DNA of 64,000 nucleotides from Planctomycetaceae bacterium (GCA_017795105.1 CP051247.1:4124001-4188000), one strand, 5' to 3'. Shown: positions 50,575 to 60,804, counted from the first letter of the stretch. The notes: a model not told the origin generated them from the sequence alone. Program-made: numbers and translations.

Positions 50575-52170
50575 ATGCGTCATTTTGTTTCGTACGTTGT
50601 CATCTTGAGTCTACTCGGCCTGAATCTGTTTACGGCCTCTTCGGTGTCCGCCGCGGATCCGATGGCCCCCCATCCTCAAGTCGCACCGGCGTTAAAGCAG
50701 ATCGACTCCGTGATTGAAAAAGGTCCGTTCGAGCCGACGTGGGATTCGCTGAACGACTACGAGATTCCACAGTGGTACAAGGACGCCAAGTTCGGAATCT
50801 TCATTCACTGGGGCGTTTACAGCGTGCCCGCTTTCGGCAGCGAGTGGTATCCGCGGCAGATGTATATCGACACGAAACGCCGCGGCGACAACTTCTTCGA
50901 GCACCACATCAAGACTTACGGCCCGCAGTCCGAATTCGGCTACAAGGATTTCATTCCGATGTTCAAAGCGGAGAAGTTCGACCCGCACGCCTGGGCCGAA
51001 CTCTTCGAGCAGTCCGGTGCAAAGTATGTGGTTCCTGTCGCCGAGCATCACGACGGCTTCCCGATGTATGACTGCAGCTTCACCGAATGGGATGCCACGG
51101 AGATGGGACCGAAAAGGGACATCATTGCCGATCTCAGCACGGCTGTTCGCGAACGCGGATTGAAGCTCGGTCTGAGCAGCCATCGTGCGTTCAACTGGAA
51201 GTACTACGTTCGTCGTCCCGAGTTCGACAATGCCGATCCGAAATTCGCCGGGCTGTATGGCCGGCCGATGCCGTTTCTGTTCAAAGAAGACGCGGACGAC
51301 TATCAGAGTCGATTCGAGCCTCAGGATGAGCAGTTCAAAAACGACTGGCTGGCTCGAACGTGCGAACTGGTCGATCGGTACGATCCCGATCTGGTCTGGT
51401 TCGATTTCGGGATCACGGCCAGCCAGGAAACGAACTACGCGGACAATCACTATTCGCCGTATCTGCAGCGGTTTGCGGCGTACTACTACAACACCAGTTC
51501 CCGACGGGACGGACCGCTCGGGATCATCAATTACAAATGGCAGGCATTTCCGGAAGGAGCAGCGGTGCTCGATCTCGAGCGATCCAAAATGGACAGCATC
51601 CGCACGCCCTTCTGGCAGACCGATACCGCGATCAGCAGCAGTTCGTGGGGCTACACGAAGAATCAGAAATACAAGTCGGCCGGCCGCCTGGTGGATGACC
51701 TTGTCGACATTGTTTCCAAGAACGGCTGCCTGCTATTGAATGTCGGTCCGCGAGCCGACGGGACCATTCCGCAGAAAGACCGCGAGATCCTCCTCAGTAT
51801 CGGAAAGTGGTTGAAGGTCAACGGCGAGGCGATCTATGGAACAAACCACTGGAAGATTCACGGCGAAGGACCGACGCAAACGACCACGGGGCATCTGGCC
51901 GAACATAAGGATCAGCCCTTCACTGCCGAAGATATCCGATTCACCACGAAGGACGATGCTCTTTATGCAATCCTGCTCGACTGGCCGAAATCGAATCGGG
52001 TGACGATCAAGACGCTGGCGGATTCTTCGGAGGATCTCGGCGAGATCAAGTCCATCGAACTGCTGGGCAGCAGGAGGAAGGTCGAGTGGAAACGCGATGC
52101 CAAAGGTCTGCACATCACACTGCCGGGCAAGAAACCGTGTGACTACGCCTACGTCCTGAAAGTACGCTAG
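50575..52170 (+). CDS. GH29 alpha-L-fucosidase, secreted
   Basis: A 531-residue exported glycoside hydrolase. Signal peptide: HFVSYVVILSLLGLNLFTASSVSA. The GH29 active-site neighbourhood shows KFGIFIHWGVYSVPAFGSEWY (about 74-94), the EHHDGFPMYD loop (about residue 155), and the nucleophile Asp277 in PDLVWFDFGI. The C-terminal beta-sandwich covers about 420-531. The likely reaction is retaining release of L-fucose from alpha-linked fucosides. ATG at 50575 chosen over the open frame start at 50539. It lies 68 bases after fucP, so the enzyme supplies the transporter with its sugar. Confidence 0.95.
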   Translation: MRHFVSYVVILSLLGLNLFTASSVSAADPMAPHPQVAPALKQIDSVIEKGPFEPTWDSLNDYEIPQWYKDAKFGIFIHWGVYSVPAFGSEWYPRQMYIDTKRRGDNFFEHHIKTYGPQSEFGYKDFIPMFKAEKFDPHAWAELFEQSGAKYVVPVAEHHDGFPMYDCSFTEWDATEMGPKRDIIADLSTAVRERGLKLGLSSHRAFNWKYYVRRPEFDNADPKFAGLYGRPMPFLFKEDADDYQSRFEPQDEQFKNDWLARTCELVDRYDPDLVWFDFGITASQETNYADNHYSPYLQRFAAYYYNTSSRRDGPLGIINYKWQAFPEGAAVLDLERSKMDSIRTPFWQTDTAISSSSWGYTKNQKYKSAGRLVDDLVDIVSKNGCLLLNVGPRADGTIPQKDREILLSIGKWLKVNGEAIYGTNHWKIHGEGPTQTTTGHLAEHKDQPFTAEDIRFTTKDDALYAILLDWPKSNRVTIKTLADSSEDLGEIKSIELLGSRRKVEWKRDAKGLHITLPGKKPCDYAYVLKVR

Positions 52171-52230
52171 GAACACCGCATCCACGTCGATGAGATGATT
52201 CGGATCTGAACGAGAAAGGAACGACGTCCC

Positions 52231-53304
52231 ATGAAGCGTCTCTTGTCATTCGCCGTCGTGCTGATGGCCGCGGTTCCCGTTTCGGGAGCCGACAAGCTGG
52301 ACTTCCAGAAGATGATCCAGGCGATTCCGAAAACGGCCGTGTTCCGGTCCGACGAGTTCGACATCTGGGGTGGTTCGCCGGTGCGGGGCGATGATGGCCG
52401 CTATCATCTGTTCTATTCGCGCTGGCCCCATGCTCTCGGCCATCTTGCCTGGGTCACGCATTCCGAGATCGCCCACGCCGTCAGCGACAGTCCGTTTGGT
52501 CCGTGGGAGCATCGCGACGTGGCTCTGCCAGCTCGCGGGCCTGAGTTCTGGGATGGTTCCTGTACGCACAATCCAACCGTGCTCAAGATCGACGGCAAGT
52601 ACTACCTGTACTACATGGGCAACCGCGGCAATGGTGAGGTCGAGAAGCCGCTGAACTGGGACCATCGCAACGCACAACGGATTGGTGTCGCGGTCGCCGA
52701 TTCCCCGGATGGCCCCTGGAGGCGGTTCGATCGTCCGATCATCGACATTAGCACCGATTCCGATGCGGTCGACGCTCTCTGCGTGTCCAACCCAGCCGTC
52801 ACCGTTCGTCCCGAGGGCGGTGTGCTGATGATCTACAAGACGGTCGCCCGTCAGCTCGAACTTCCCTCCGGCGGACCGGTCGGCGTCGCCATCGCCACCG
52901 CGGAGAACCCGGCTGGTCCATTCACGAAGCATGATGCTCGGCCCTTTGCCGTTGAAGGCGAGCGGTTTGCCGCCGAGGATCCTTATCTCTGGCATGACGG
53001 CGATCGATACCGGGCCATTGTGAAAGACCGCAACGGACATTTCACCGGGATCAAAGGCTTTTCGCTGGCACTGTTTGAATCACAGAAAGGATTCGACTGG
53101 CAACCGTCGGAAAACCTGCTCGTGACCGCTCCCGGCTTCCGCTGGGAAGATGGACGCGATGAGAATCTCGTCATCATGGAACGCCCTCAACTGCTGATCG
53201 AAGAGGGACAGCCGATCGCTCTGTTCTGCGCCGCTGCAAAGACCCGGGACAAAGCCAACGGCTTCAATGTCCAGATCCCCCTCAAGACGAGCCCGCGACG
53301 GTAG
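52231..53304 (+). CDS. Secreted five-bladed beta-propeller glycosidase (GH43/GH117-like)
   Basis: A 357-residue exported protein: short signal peptide (MKRLLSFAVVLMAAVPVSG), then a GH43-clan propeller. Segments such as WGGSPVRGDDGRYHLFYSRW, GSCTHNPTVLKIDGKYYLYYMGN and AEDPYLWHDGDRYRAIVKD give the beta strands with the inverting-type acidic residues (D in the first blade, E in AEDPY). GH43 and GH117 (neoagarobiose hydrolase) share this fold, and the exact family cannot be decided here. It sits 60 bases after the fucosidase and in the same operon, so it probably acts on the same polysaccharide. Confidence 0.85.
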   Translation: MKRLLSFAVVLMAAVPVSGADKLDFQKMIQAIPKTAVFRSDEFDIWGGSPVRGDDGRYHLFYSRWPHALGHLAWVTHSEIAHAVSDSPFGPWEHRDVALPARGPEFWDGSCTHNPTVLKIDGKYYLYYMGNRGNGEVEKPLNWDHRNAQRIGVAVADSPDGPWRRFDRPIIDISTDSDAVDALCVSNPAVTVRPEGGVLMIYKTVARQLELPSGGPVGVAIATAENPAGPFTKHDARPFAVEGERFAAEDPYLWHDGDRYRAIVKDRNGHFTGIKGFSLALFESQKGFDWQPSENLLVTAPGFRWEDGRDENLVIMERPQLLIEEGQPIALFCAAAKTRDKANGFNVQIPLKTSPRR

Positions 53305-53379
53305 TCGTTGATGACAATTCGGCGGAGGCCGTCGTGCTCACCCATCGCGCCGAAGTAAGAACTCCTCAAACGGGACCAG

Positions 53380-55032
53380 ATGATGAACCGAGTGTCTCAG
53401 CTGTTGTTGACTGCGATCTTACTGGCTGGTTTCAGTTCCACGGTCCACGCGAACGACACCAGTCGACCGAATTTGATTTTCATTCTTACGGACGACCAGC
53501 GTTACGACACGCTCGGCTGCACCGGGAACGAATTCATTGAGACACCTCACCTTGATGCACTGGCCTCCGAAGGTGTGCTGTTCTCTAACGCGACGGTGAC
53601 CAGCGCCATCTGTACTCCGAGCCGGGCCTGCTATTTTCTCGGTCAGTACGAACGCAAGCACGGCGTCAACTTCAACTCCGGGACTTCGATGTCCACCGAG
53701 GCGTGGAACGAGAGCTATCCCGTGCTGCTGCGAGAAGCAGGTTATTACACGGGATACGTCGGCAAGAATCACGTTCCGATTGGCGATCAGGGGTACGACT
53801 CCAACATCATCGATCAGAGTTTTGATTTCTGGTACGCCGGACATGGCCACCTGACGTTCTATCCCAAGAAGCGTCACGCCATTTTTCGTCACGCTGAAGC
53901 CGACACACAAACGGAGATTGTCGCCGAGGGAGCCGCCAGCTTCCTCAACTCCAATGCAGATTATCTGGAGGGTGCCGAAGCATTTCTGAACCGTCGGCCT
54001 GTGGGGCAGCCGTTCTGTCTTTCGATCGCGCTCAATCTCCCGCACGGGGCGGGAACCCGGTCCATGCAGATGCTTCCAGACGATCCGGTACTCTATCGGG
54101 AAACCTATCGCGATCGACTCGATCAGATTCCGATCCCGAAAACTTACATCGCCAGGGATCAGATCATTTCACCGAAGCTACCGGCGGACGTGCTGTTCGC
54201 CGAGTTCCGGCAGTCCAATTACGACTATGTCGACACGCCGGAACTGCTCAGGGAACAACTGGTCCGGAAAGCGCAGACGATCACGGGGATCGATCGCATG
54301 ATCGGCGAGATTCGCCAGTCGCTGGAGCAGCAGGGACTGGCAGACAACACCGTTCTCGTTTTCAGCAGCGATCATGGCATCATGGCCGGCGAGTTCGGAC
54401 TGGGCGGCAAGGCTCTCAACTATGAACCGTGCCTGCGGGTTCCGATGATCATCATGGATCCCCGAATTCCTGCAGAACAGCGGGGGCGCCGCGAGACGGC
54501 TCTGGTCGAATCGGTGGATATCGCACCGACACTGCTTGATATTGCCGGGATCGAAGTTCCTCAGGCGATGCAGGGGCACAGTTTACGGGAGCTTCTCGCG
54601 GGAAAGGTTGAGAAAGTCCGCGACAGCAGCTTTGCGGAGAATCTGTGGTCGACCTATTTCGGCAATCCCCGTATCGAAAGCGTTCGGACGGCCGACTGGA
54701 AATACATCCGCTACTTCCACAACGATCGAGCTCAGTTCGCCAATGTCACAAAGAAGACTCTCTATCAGGTGACGCCGATGCAGACGGCCTCGTATGCGAA
54801 GTGGCTCACCAGTTCGATTCATGGTGAGAAACCGGTTTACGAAGAACTGTTTCACCTCGCGTCCGATCCCAGCGAGAGTGTCAACCTGAGTGAGCGGCCC
54901 GCTTACCGGGAAAGGCTCTTGAAGATGCGCGAGGAATGCCAGCGTCTCGTGATGATGGCCAAAGGCGATATCGAAGCACCGCCGGCCACGGTCGTGGTCG
55001 AGGGAATCAAAGAGGGCAAATCGAAGAAGTAG
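53380..55032 (+). CDS. Secreted S1-family sulfatase
   Basis: A 550-residue exported type I sulfatase. Signal peptide, then the metal-binding start NLIFILTDDQRYDTLG (31-46, D38/D39). The formylglycine motif C-T-P-S-R has the modifiable Cys78. Further active-site residues appear in GKNHVPIGDQGYDS, FSSDHGIMAGEFG and VESVDIAPTLLDIAG. It needs conversion of Cys78 by a sulfatase-modifying enzyme, not seen in the window. Next to GH29 and fucP it most likely removes sulfate from a fucose-containing polysaccharide such as fucoidan. It ends the plus-strand operon; the AraC-PAS gene is convergent, 27 bases away. Confidence 0.95.
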   Translation: MMNRVSQLLLTAILLAGFSSTVHANDTSRPNLIFILTDDQRYDTLGCTGNEFIETPHLDALASEGVLFSNATVTSAICTPSRACYFLGQYERKHGVNFNSGTSMSTEAWNESYPVLLREAGYYTGYVGKNHVPIGDQGYDSNIIDQSFDFWYAGHGHLTFYPKKRHAIFRHAEADTQTEIVAEGAASFLNSNADYLEGAEAFLNRRPVGQPFCLSIALNLPHGAGTRSMQMLPDDPVLYRETYRDRLDQIPIPKTYIARDQIISPKLPADVLFAEFRQSNYDYVDTPELLREQLVRKAQTITGIDRMIGEIRQSLEQQGLADNTVLVFSSDHGIMAGEFGLGGKALNYEPCLRVPMIIMDPRIPAEQRGRRETALVESVDIAPTLLDIAGIEVPQAMQGHSLRELLAGKVEKVRDSSFAENLWSTYFGNPRIESVRTADWKYIRYFHNDRAQFANVTKKTLYQVTPMQTASYAKWLTSSIHGEKPVYEELFHLASDPSESVNLSERPAYRERLLKMREECQRLVMMAKGDIEAPPATVVVEGIKEGKSKK

Positions 55033-55059
55033 CTTCCTCCGGCAGAAATTGAAAATCAT

Positions 55060-55815
55060 TCAGGACATTCTGTTTCGGTACTCGCGAGGTGAAAGTTTCA
55101 TCAGCCGCCGAAACGTTCGACTGAAATGGGCGTGATCGTAGAAGCCGCAGCCCAGAGCAATCGCCGTCACGGAATCAGAGGTTTCGCGCAGTCGACGGGC
55201 GGCATGCTCCACACGAACTCTCAGGAGATATTTATGAGGCGATGATCCCATCACCCGTCGGAACTGTCGTTCGAACTGACTCACCGAAAGCCCCACACTG
55301 TCCGCCAGTTGTTCGGAAGTGAGAGGATCGGCGAACTGTTCGTGCATCTGTTCGACGACCCGGGTGAACGCGTCAGCTGTTCCGGCTGACTGGCGAACCT
55401 GATCGACCTGACGGGAGAAACCGGCGATCCCGATCACCTGGCCGCGCGTATCCCGCAGCGGAATTTTGCTGGTCACGACCAGTCGGGGCGACCCTTCCGA
55501 TTCGGGAGCACTTTCCATCCGATTCAGAATGGGCATCCCGCTTTCCATCACCGCCAGATCGTCGGCCCGGTATTCGTCGGCTCGGGACTTGGGAAAAAAG
55601 TCGTGGTCGGTGCAGCCAATGGCGTCTTCTTCCTGCTGCACGCCGCAATATTGGCAACCCCGCTCATTGAGCGCCATGAAGCGCCCCTGTCGGTCCTTGA
55701 TGAAGAACGACAGGTTGGGCAACAGGTCAAACAGCTGCGAGAGTTGCGACTCGGGCTGCAACCTGCGGAAGAACGATCTTCGCAATCGTGCATAATTCAT
55801 GCGGGTTTTATACAC
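55060..55815 (-). CDS. PAS-AraC transcriptional regulator
   Basis: A 251-residue regulator with a PAS/PAC-like N-terminal domain (about 20-130: SFFIKDRQGRFMALNERGCQYCGV, then IGCTDHDFFPKSRADEYRADD). The C-terminal AraC HTH pair lies at about 155-250 (LTSEQLADSVGLSVSQFERQFRRVMG; VTAIALGCGFYDHAHFSRTFRRLMKLSP). PAS-AraC proteins of this kind are frequent next to sulfatases and PSD1 genes in planctomycetes. It is convergent with the sulfatase gene and divergent from the downstream PSD1 gene; it may control either. Its ligand is unknown. Confidence 0.9.
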   Translation of the reverse strand: MYKTRMNYARLRRSFFRRLQPESQLSQLFDLLPNLSFFIKDRQGRFMALNERGCQYCGVQQEEDAIGCTDHDFFPKSRADEYRADDLAVMESGMPILNRMESAPESEGSPRLVVTSKIPLRDTRGQVIGIAGFSRQVDQVRQSAGTADAFTRVVEQMHEQFADPLTSEQLADSVGLSVSQFERQFRRVMGSSPHKYLLRVRVEHAARRLRETSDSVTAIALGCGFYDHAHFSRTFRRLMKLSPREYRNRMS

Positions 55816-56010
55816 ACGCTTTTCAGGGAATTACAAGACGCCTTCAGGCGAACCGGTACAATTCACGCATGAGAAAGGGATGAGGGATTCGAGGCGGCTG
55901 ACCGCGTCACCTGGACGGACACGTCGGGGCCATCCTTCTTTTTCGTGGCTTGAGAAACGTCCTTCTCATCGAATGCGATTTTCGCTCACCTCAGTATTCG
56001 ACGAATCATT

Positions 56011-59000
56011 ATGATCAATCGTACGACTCTCTCACTACTCTTAGTTTCGCTTGTGCTGCCGGCGAAGATTGCCAACGCCGCGGAACCGGTCGACTTCAAC
56101 CGCGACGTGCGACCGATCCTTTCGGATCGCTGCTTCGTCTGTCACGGCCCCGATGCACAGCGGGTCGAAGCGGATCTCCGCCTCGATCTGGAAGAGGCAG
56201 CCAAAGAATACGCCATCGTTCCGGGCGATCCCGAGGGGAGCGAAGTCTTCGTGCGGATCGCTTCGACCGATCACGACCTTCGGATGCCGCCCGTCGATTC
56301 CAAACTGTCGCTGACCGACGCCGAGATCGACACGATCCGCCGATGGATCGAACAGGGAGCCAATTACGAAGAGCACTGGGCGTTTCAACCATTGCCGGAA
56401 TCGGTTCCGCTTCCGCAAGTGAAAGAGAACACCTGGGTCCGGCAGCCTCTGGATGCGTTTCCGCTGGCGACGCTGGAGTCGCAGGGACTCCGTCCGTCTC
56501 CGGAAGCCGAACGCTGGCGATGGTTGCGACGTGTCACCTTTGATCTGACCGGCTTGCCTCCGACGCCGGAAGAGATCGAAGCGTTCGAGAACGACACGAC
56601 CGATCAGGCTTACGATAAGGTCGTGGAGCGACTCTTGAACTCTCCCCAGTTCGGGGAACAGATGGCGGTCGCCTGGCTCGATGCGGCACGCTATGCCGAT
56701 TCTTACGGCTATCAGTCCGACAAGTTGAATACTCAGTGGCCTTACCGCGACTGGGTCGTACGGGCCTTCAACAGCAATCTTCCCTACGACCAGTTTCTCA
56801 CGTGGCAGCTCGCCGGGGATCTGCTGGAGAATCCGACGCGCGATCAGCGTCTCGCGACCGCCTTCAATCGGTTGCATCGACTGAACAATGAGGGAGGAGC
56901 CGTCTTCGAAGAATGGCGGATCGAGAACGTCGCCGATCGCGTGCACACGTTCGGCACAGCCGTACTCGGCCTGACCATGGAATGTGCCCGCTGTCACGAT
57001 CACAAATACGATCCGATCTCACAACGCGACTACTATTCGCTGTTCGCCTTCTTCAATTCGATCGACGAAAGCGGCGTCTACGATCGCACCGAGAAAGTCC
57101 CCTGCCCTTCAATGCTGCTGCCCACGCCCGAACAGAGCAAAGCTCTCGAACAGGCTCGTGAGCAGGTGAAGAATGCCGAAGCCGCTTATGTCCAGGCGAT
57201 TGCCGCAGCAACGAAACGCTTTGAAGAGTGCAAGAACGCCGCCAGCAGCTCTGCAGAAAATGAGATCCCCGACCTGCGAATCGCATTGGGGTTTGACCGT
57301 CCGTTCGAAGATTCAATCAAGGACATCTACCATCCCTCGGCCCTCGATCGCGGCTGGACGACTCCCGTTCCGCTCGTGCCGGTCACCGATTGTACCGTGC
57401 CTGCTCTCGATCCTTCACTGGCTGCTGATCGGGATGAGAACGCGACTCCGGCCCGACTCGCTCTGCAGCTCGATGGCGAAAGGGGCGTTACGACACACGG
57501 CATCGAACCGTTCGATCGCTGGGCTCCGTTCTCGGTCGTGCTCACGCTTCGTGAGACACAGCGTTCCGAGCACCGCAGCATCATCGCTCATCACACGCGT
57601 GGTACCGACTGTGGATACAACGGCTGGGACCTGGCTATCGAGAACGGCCGGCTCGACGTACGGCTGGGCCGCGAGTGGCCCGGCAATTCGATCTCCGTGC
57701 GAACGATCGATCCGATCCCCTCGGATGCATGGTGTCAGATCGCAGCAACCTACGACGGTTCTTCCCGGGCTGACGGACTGCGACTCTTTCTGAACGGGCA
57801 GCCTCTCAAAACAGAAACGCTTCGCGACGAACTCAAGAAGCAGGCGAACGTTAAAGTCGACCATGGCGGCGAGTTCGTGATCGGCCAGCGTTTCCGGGAT
57901 CGTGGATTCGCAGGCGGTCTGATTGATGACGCCCGCGTGTACGAGCGAGCGTTAACGGCTGCCGAGCTGCAGCACCTCGCAACGGGTGCTCCACTGGAGT
58001 CGACTCTCGAGTACTACCTCTCAGCTGTCGATGAAGAAACACGGAAAGCTGCCGCGAAGCTCGCCGAGGCACGGGAAGCATTCGTGATGGCCGAGGAGGC
58101 AATGGTGGAGATCCCGATTATGCGGGATACCGAATCGCCTCGCGAAGCGCACATTCTAGCTCGCGGTCAGTACGATGCTCCGACCTCGGCCGAGACCCGG
58201 GTGACCCGCGAAGTTCCTGCACACGTCGGCCCCGCATTTCCGGAAGACGCTCCCCGCGATCGGCTCGGGCTCGCGCGATGGGTCACGCAGCCGGATCATC
58301 CGCTCACGGCTCGGGTCGCCGTGAATCGTCTGTGGGCCAACTTCTTTGGAGCAGGACTTGTCGGCACGCCGGAGAACTTCGGCCTGCAGGGCGAAATGCC
58401 GACGCATCCCGAACTGCTCGACTGGCTTGCACGAGACTTCATCGAAAGCGGCTGGGATGTGAAACGCTTCTGTCGCAACGTCGTCCTCTCCGCGACCTAT
58501 CGACAAAGTTCCGTTTCGACCGAACAACTGCGTGAGATCGATCCCATTAATCGGCTGCTGGCCAGAGGCCCGGCGTATCGACTCTCCGCCGAGCAGATTC
58601 GCGATCTTGCCCTGGCAGCGAGCGACCTGCTGAACCCCGAACAAAGCGGGCCGCCCGTCTCGCCGTATCAGCCGGGGGAAGATCTCTGGCGGGAATCGAA
58701 CGGAATGTCGCCGCCCTATGAACAGTCGGTTGGCGAAGCCCTCTATCGACGCTCGCTGTATTCCGTCTGGAAACGGACCGCTCCGCTCCCCAATATGATG
58801 GCCTTCGACACGAGCACGCGTGAGGTCTGCACCGTCCGTCGCGATCGTACGAATACGCCACTACAGGCACTTGTTCTGTTAAATGATGTGCAGTTCGTCG
58901 AAGCCAGCCGGCAACTGGCGGCAACCGCAATTGATCAACACCGTACCGACGAGGCAAGGATCACTCACGCCTTCGTTTCTTTGACCGGACGAGAGCCGGA

Positions 59001-59199
59001 TGGTACGGAACGTCGAGCGTTAACGAACCTGCTGAACGCAGAACGCGAGTTCTATCGGAACCACGACGACGAAGCGCAGAAGTTGATTTCCCTGGGTGAC
59101 TCAAGCCCTGGCGACAACGTTAAACCAGAAGAGTTGGCCGCTCTGACAACTGTTTGTCAGGCAATCCTTAATCTCGACGCGACCATCTGGAAGCGATGA
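56011..59199 (+). CDS. PSCyt1-DUF1549-LamG-DUF1553 (PSD1) planctomycete cytochrome protein
   Basis: A 1062-residue exported protein. Signal peptide 1-24; PSCyt1 heme motif CFVCH (C41, C44, H45) with distal RMPPVDSKL; DUF1549 (about 130-340) with a second CxxCH (C325-AR-C-H329, CARCHDHKYDP). A LamG-like concanavalin domain follows at about 487-652 (FSVVLTLRETQRSEHRSIIAHHTRGTD; FAGGLIDDARVYERALTAAEL), then DUF1553 at about 740-1020. The LamG domain suggests glycan contact. It is in operon with DUF1501 (4-base gap). Electron flow to or from the heme sites is inferred. Confidence 0.94.
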   Translation: MINRTTLSLLLVSLVLPAKIANAAEPVDFNRDVRPILSDRCFVCHGPDAQRVEADLRLDLEEAAKEYAIVPGDPEGSEVFVRIASTDHDLRMPPVDSKLSLTDAEIDTIRRWIEQGANYEEHWAFQPLPESVPLPQVKENTWVRQPLDAFPLATLESQGLRPSPEAERWRWLRRVTFDLTGLPPTPEEIEAFENDTTDQAYDKVVERLLNSPQFGEQMAVAWLDAARYADSYGYQSDKLNTQWPYRDWVVRAFNSNLPYDQFLTWQLAGDLLENPTRDQRLATAFNRLHRLNNEGGAVFEEWRIENVADRVHTFGTAVLGLTMECARCHDHKYDPISQRDYYSLFAFFNSIDESGVYDRTEKVPCPSMLLPTPEQSKALEQAREQVKNAEAAYVQAIAAATKRFEECKNAASSSAENEIPDLRIALGFDRPFEDSIKDIYHPSALDRGWTTPVPLVPVTDCTVPALDPSLAADRDENATPARLALQLDGERGVTTHGIEPFDRWAPFSVVLTLRETQRSEHRSIIAHHTRGTDCGYNGWDLAIENGRLDVRLGREWPGNSISVRTIDPIPSDAWCQIAATYDGSSRADGLRLFLNGQPLKTETLRDELKKQANVKVDHGGEFVIGQRFRDRGFAGGLIDDARVYERALTAAELQHLATGAPLESTLEYYLSAVDEETRKAAAKLAEAREAFVMAEEAMVEIPIMRDTESPREAHILARGQYDAPTSAETRVTREVPAHVGPAFPEDAPRDRLGLARWVTQPDHPLTARVAVNRLWANFFGAGLVGTPENFGLQGEMPTHPELLDWLARDFIESGWDVKRFCRNVVLSATYRQSSVSTEQLREIDPINRLLARGPAYRLSAEQIRDLALAASDLLNPEQSGPPVSPYQPGEDLWRESNGMSPPYEQSVGEALYRRSLYSVWKRTAPLPNMMAFDTSTREVCTVRRDRTNTPLQALVLLNDVQFVEASRQLAATAIDQHRTDEARITHAFVSLTGREPDGTERRALTNLLNAEREFYRNHDDEAQKLISLGDSSPGDNVKPEELAALTTVCQAILNLDATIWKR

Positions 59200-59203
59200 T
59201 CTC

Positions 59204-60628
59204 ATGAAACAAATCATGTCTCCCACAATTGAGCAGTGCGTCTCTTCAAATCGTCGAACGTTCCTGAAAGCCAATGCAGCCGGACTCGGCACCATGGCGC
59301 TGTCGCAGCTGTTGAGCGGAACGGCTTCCGCCTCGACGCATTTCCAGCCGAAGGCGAAGCGGATCATTTACCTCTTCCAGTCCGGCGGACCGGCTCAGCA
59401 GGATCTGTTCGATCACAAGCCGCTGCTTCGCGAAATGAACGGTCAGGATCTGCCTCCCGAAATTCGCGGCGAGCAACGGCTGACCGGCATGTCGGCCAAT
59501 CAGTCGTCGCTGCCCCTGGCCGGGTCTCACTTTAAGTTTTCCCGCCATGGGCAATCCGGGGCGTGGCTGAGTGAACTGCTGCCGTATCATCGGGACATTG
59601 TTGACGATGTCTGTTTCATCAAGTCGATGCACACCGAAGCAATCAATCACGATCCGGCCATCACCATGTTCCAGACAGGATCGCAGATCGCCGGTCGGCC
59701 GTCGCTGGGGGCCTGGCTGTCTTACGGACTTGGTTCCGAGAACGCCGATCTGCCCGCGTTTGTTGTGCTCGTGACCGCTGGTCAGGGCGATCAGCCTTTG
59801 TATGCCCGGCTGTGGGGATCCGGTTTTCTCGACTCGAAGCATCAAGGCGTTCGACTGCGAGCCGGGGAAGATCCGGTGCTCTATCTGTCGAATCCGAACG
59901 GGGTCTCCGCCTCACGCCGCCGAGCTCAGCTCGATACGATCCGGGACTTGAACCAGCATCAGTTCAACAAGGAATTCGATCCCGAGATCGAATCCCGGAT
60001 TGCTCAGTACGAAATGGCGTTCCGAATGCAGACCAGCGTGCCGTCGGTAACCGATCTTTCCGATGAGCCCGAGTCGACGTTCAAACTCTATGGCGACGAT
60101 GCCCGCCAACCCGGCACATTCGCCGCGAACTGCCTGCTGGCCCGACGGCTGGCCGAACGCAACGTGCGGTTCATTCAGCTTTACCATCAGGGATGGGATC
60201 AGCATTCCAATCTGCCGCGGGGAATCCGTGGACAGGCCAAGGAAACCGATCAGGCTTCGGCAGCGCTGATCAAAGACCTGAAGCAGCGGGGTCTCCTGGA
60301 AGATACGCTCGTCATCTGGGGCGGCGAATTCGGACGGACTTCGTATTCGCAGGGCGTCCTGACGAACGACAACTACGGCCGCGACCATCATCCCCGCTGC
60401 TTCACAACCTGGATGGCGGGCGGCGGCATCAAACCGGGAATCACCTACGGAGCGACCGACGAATTCGGCTACAATGTCGTCGAGAACGGCGTCCACGTGC
60501 ATGACTTCAACGCCACGATCCTGCACCTTCTGGGCATCGACCATGAACGGCTCACCTACAAATACCAGGGCCGTCGCTTCCGCCTGACCGATGTCGAAGG
60601 GCATATCCTGCACGATATTCTCGCCTGA
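59204..60628 (+). CDS. DUF1501 protein, partner of the LamG-PSD1 protein
   Basis: A 474-residue exported protein. The N-terminal NRRTFLKANAAGLGTMALSQLL (about residues 17-38) is a twin-arginine-like signal. The alkaline-phosphatase-like body has IIYLFQSGGPAQQDLFDHKP, SMHTEAINHDPAITMFQTG, YHQGWDQHSNLPRG, WGGEFGRT and GRDHHPRCFTTWMAGGGIKPG, all characteristic of DUF1501. It starts 4 bases after the PSD1 stop, so translation is coupled. The ECF sigma gene begins 176 bases downstream. Confidence 0.93.
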   Translation: MKQIMSPTIEQCVSSNRRTFLKANAAGLGTMALSQLLSGTASASTHFQPKAKRIIYLFQSGGPAQQDLFDHKPLLREMNGQDLPPEIRGEQRLTGMSANQSSLPLAGSHFKFSRHGQSGAWLSELLPYHRDIVDDVCFIKSMHTEAINHDPAITMFQTGSQIAGRPSLGAWLSYGLGSENADLPAFVVLVTAGQGDQPLYARLWGSGFLDSKHQGVRLRAGEDPVLYLSNPNGVSASRRRAQLDTIRDLNQHQFNKEFDPEIESRIAQYEMAFRMQTSVPSVTDLSDEPESTFKLYGDDARQPGTFAANCLLARRLAERNVRFIQLYHQGWDQHSNLPRGIRGQAKETDQASAALIKDLKQRGLLEDTLVIWGGEFGRTSYSQGVLTNDNYGRDHHPRCFTTWMAGGGIKPGITYGATDEFGYNVVENGVHVHDFNATILHLLGIDHERLTYKYQGRRFRLTDVEGHILHDILA

Positions 60629-60804
60629 CCTCGATTGCCTGTTGCGGGACTGAGTCGGCGAAGCTTTCAGGGATTCGCCGAACATGTGGGCGCGTGTGGC
60701 CATCTCCTGCGCAATCTGCTTGCGTACTCACCGATTTCTGTCAATCCTTGAGAAAACTCAAGAAATTCCGGCAGGTTGGCGTCGGTGAGAGAATAGGGAG
60801 GTAT

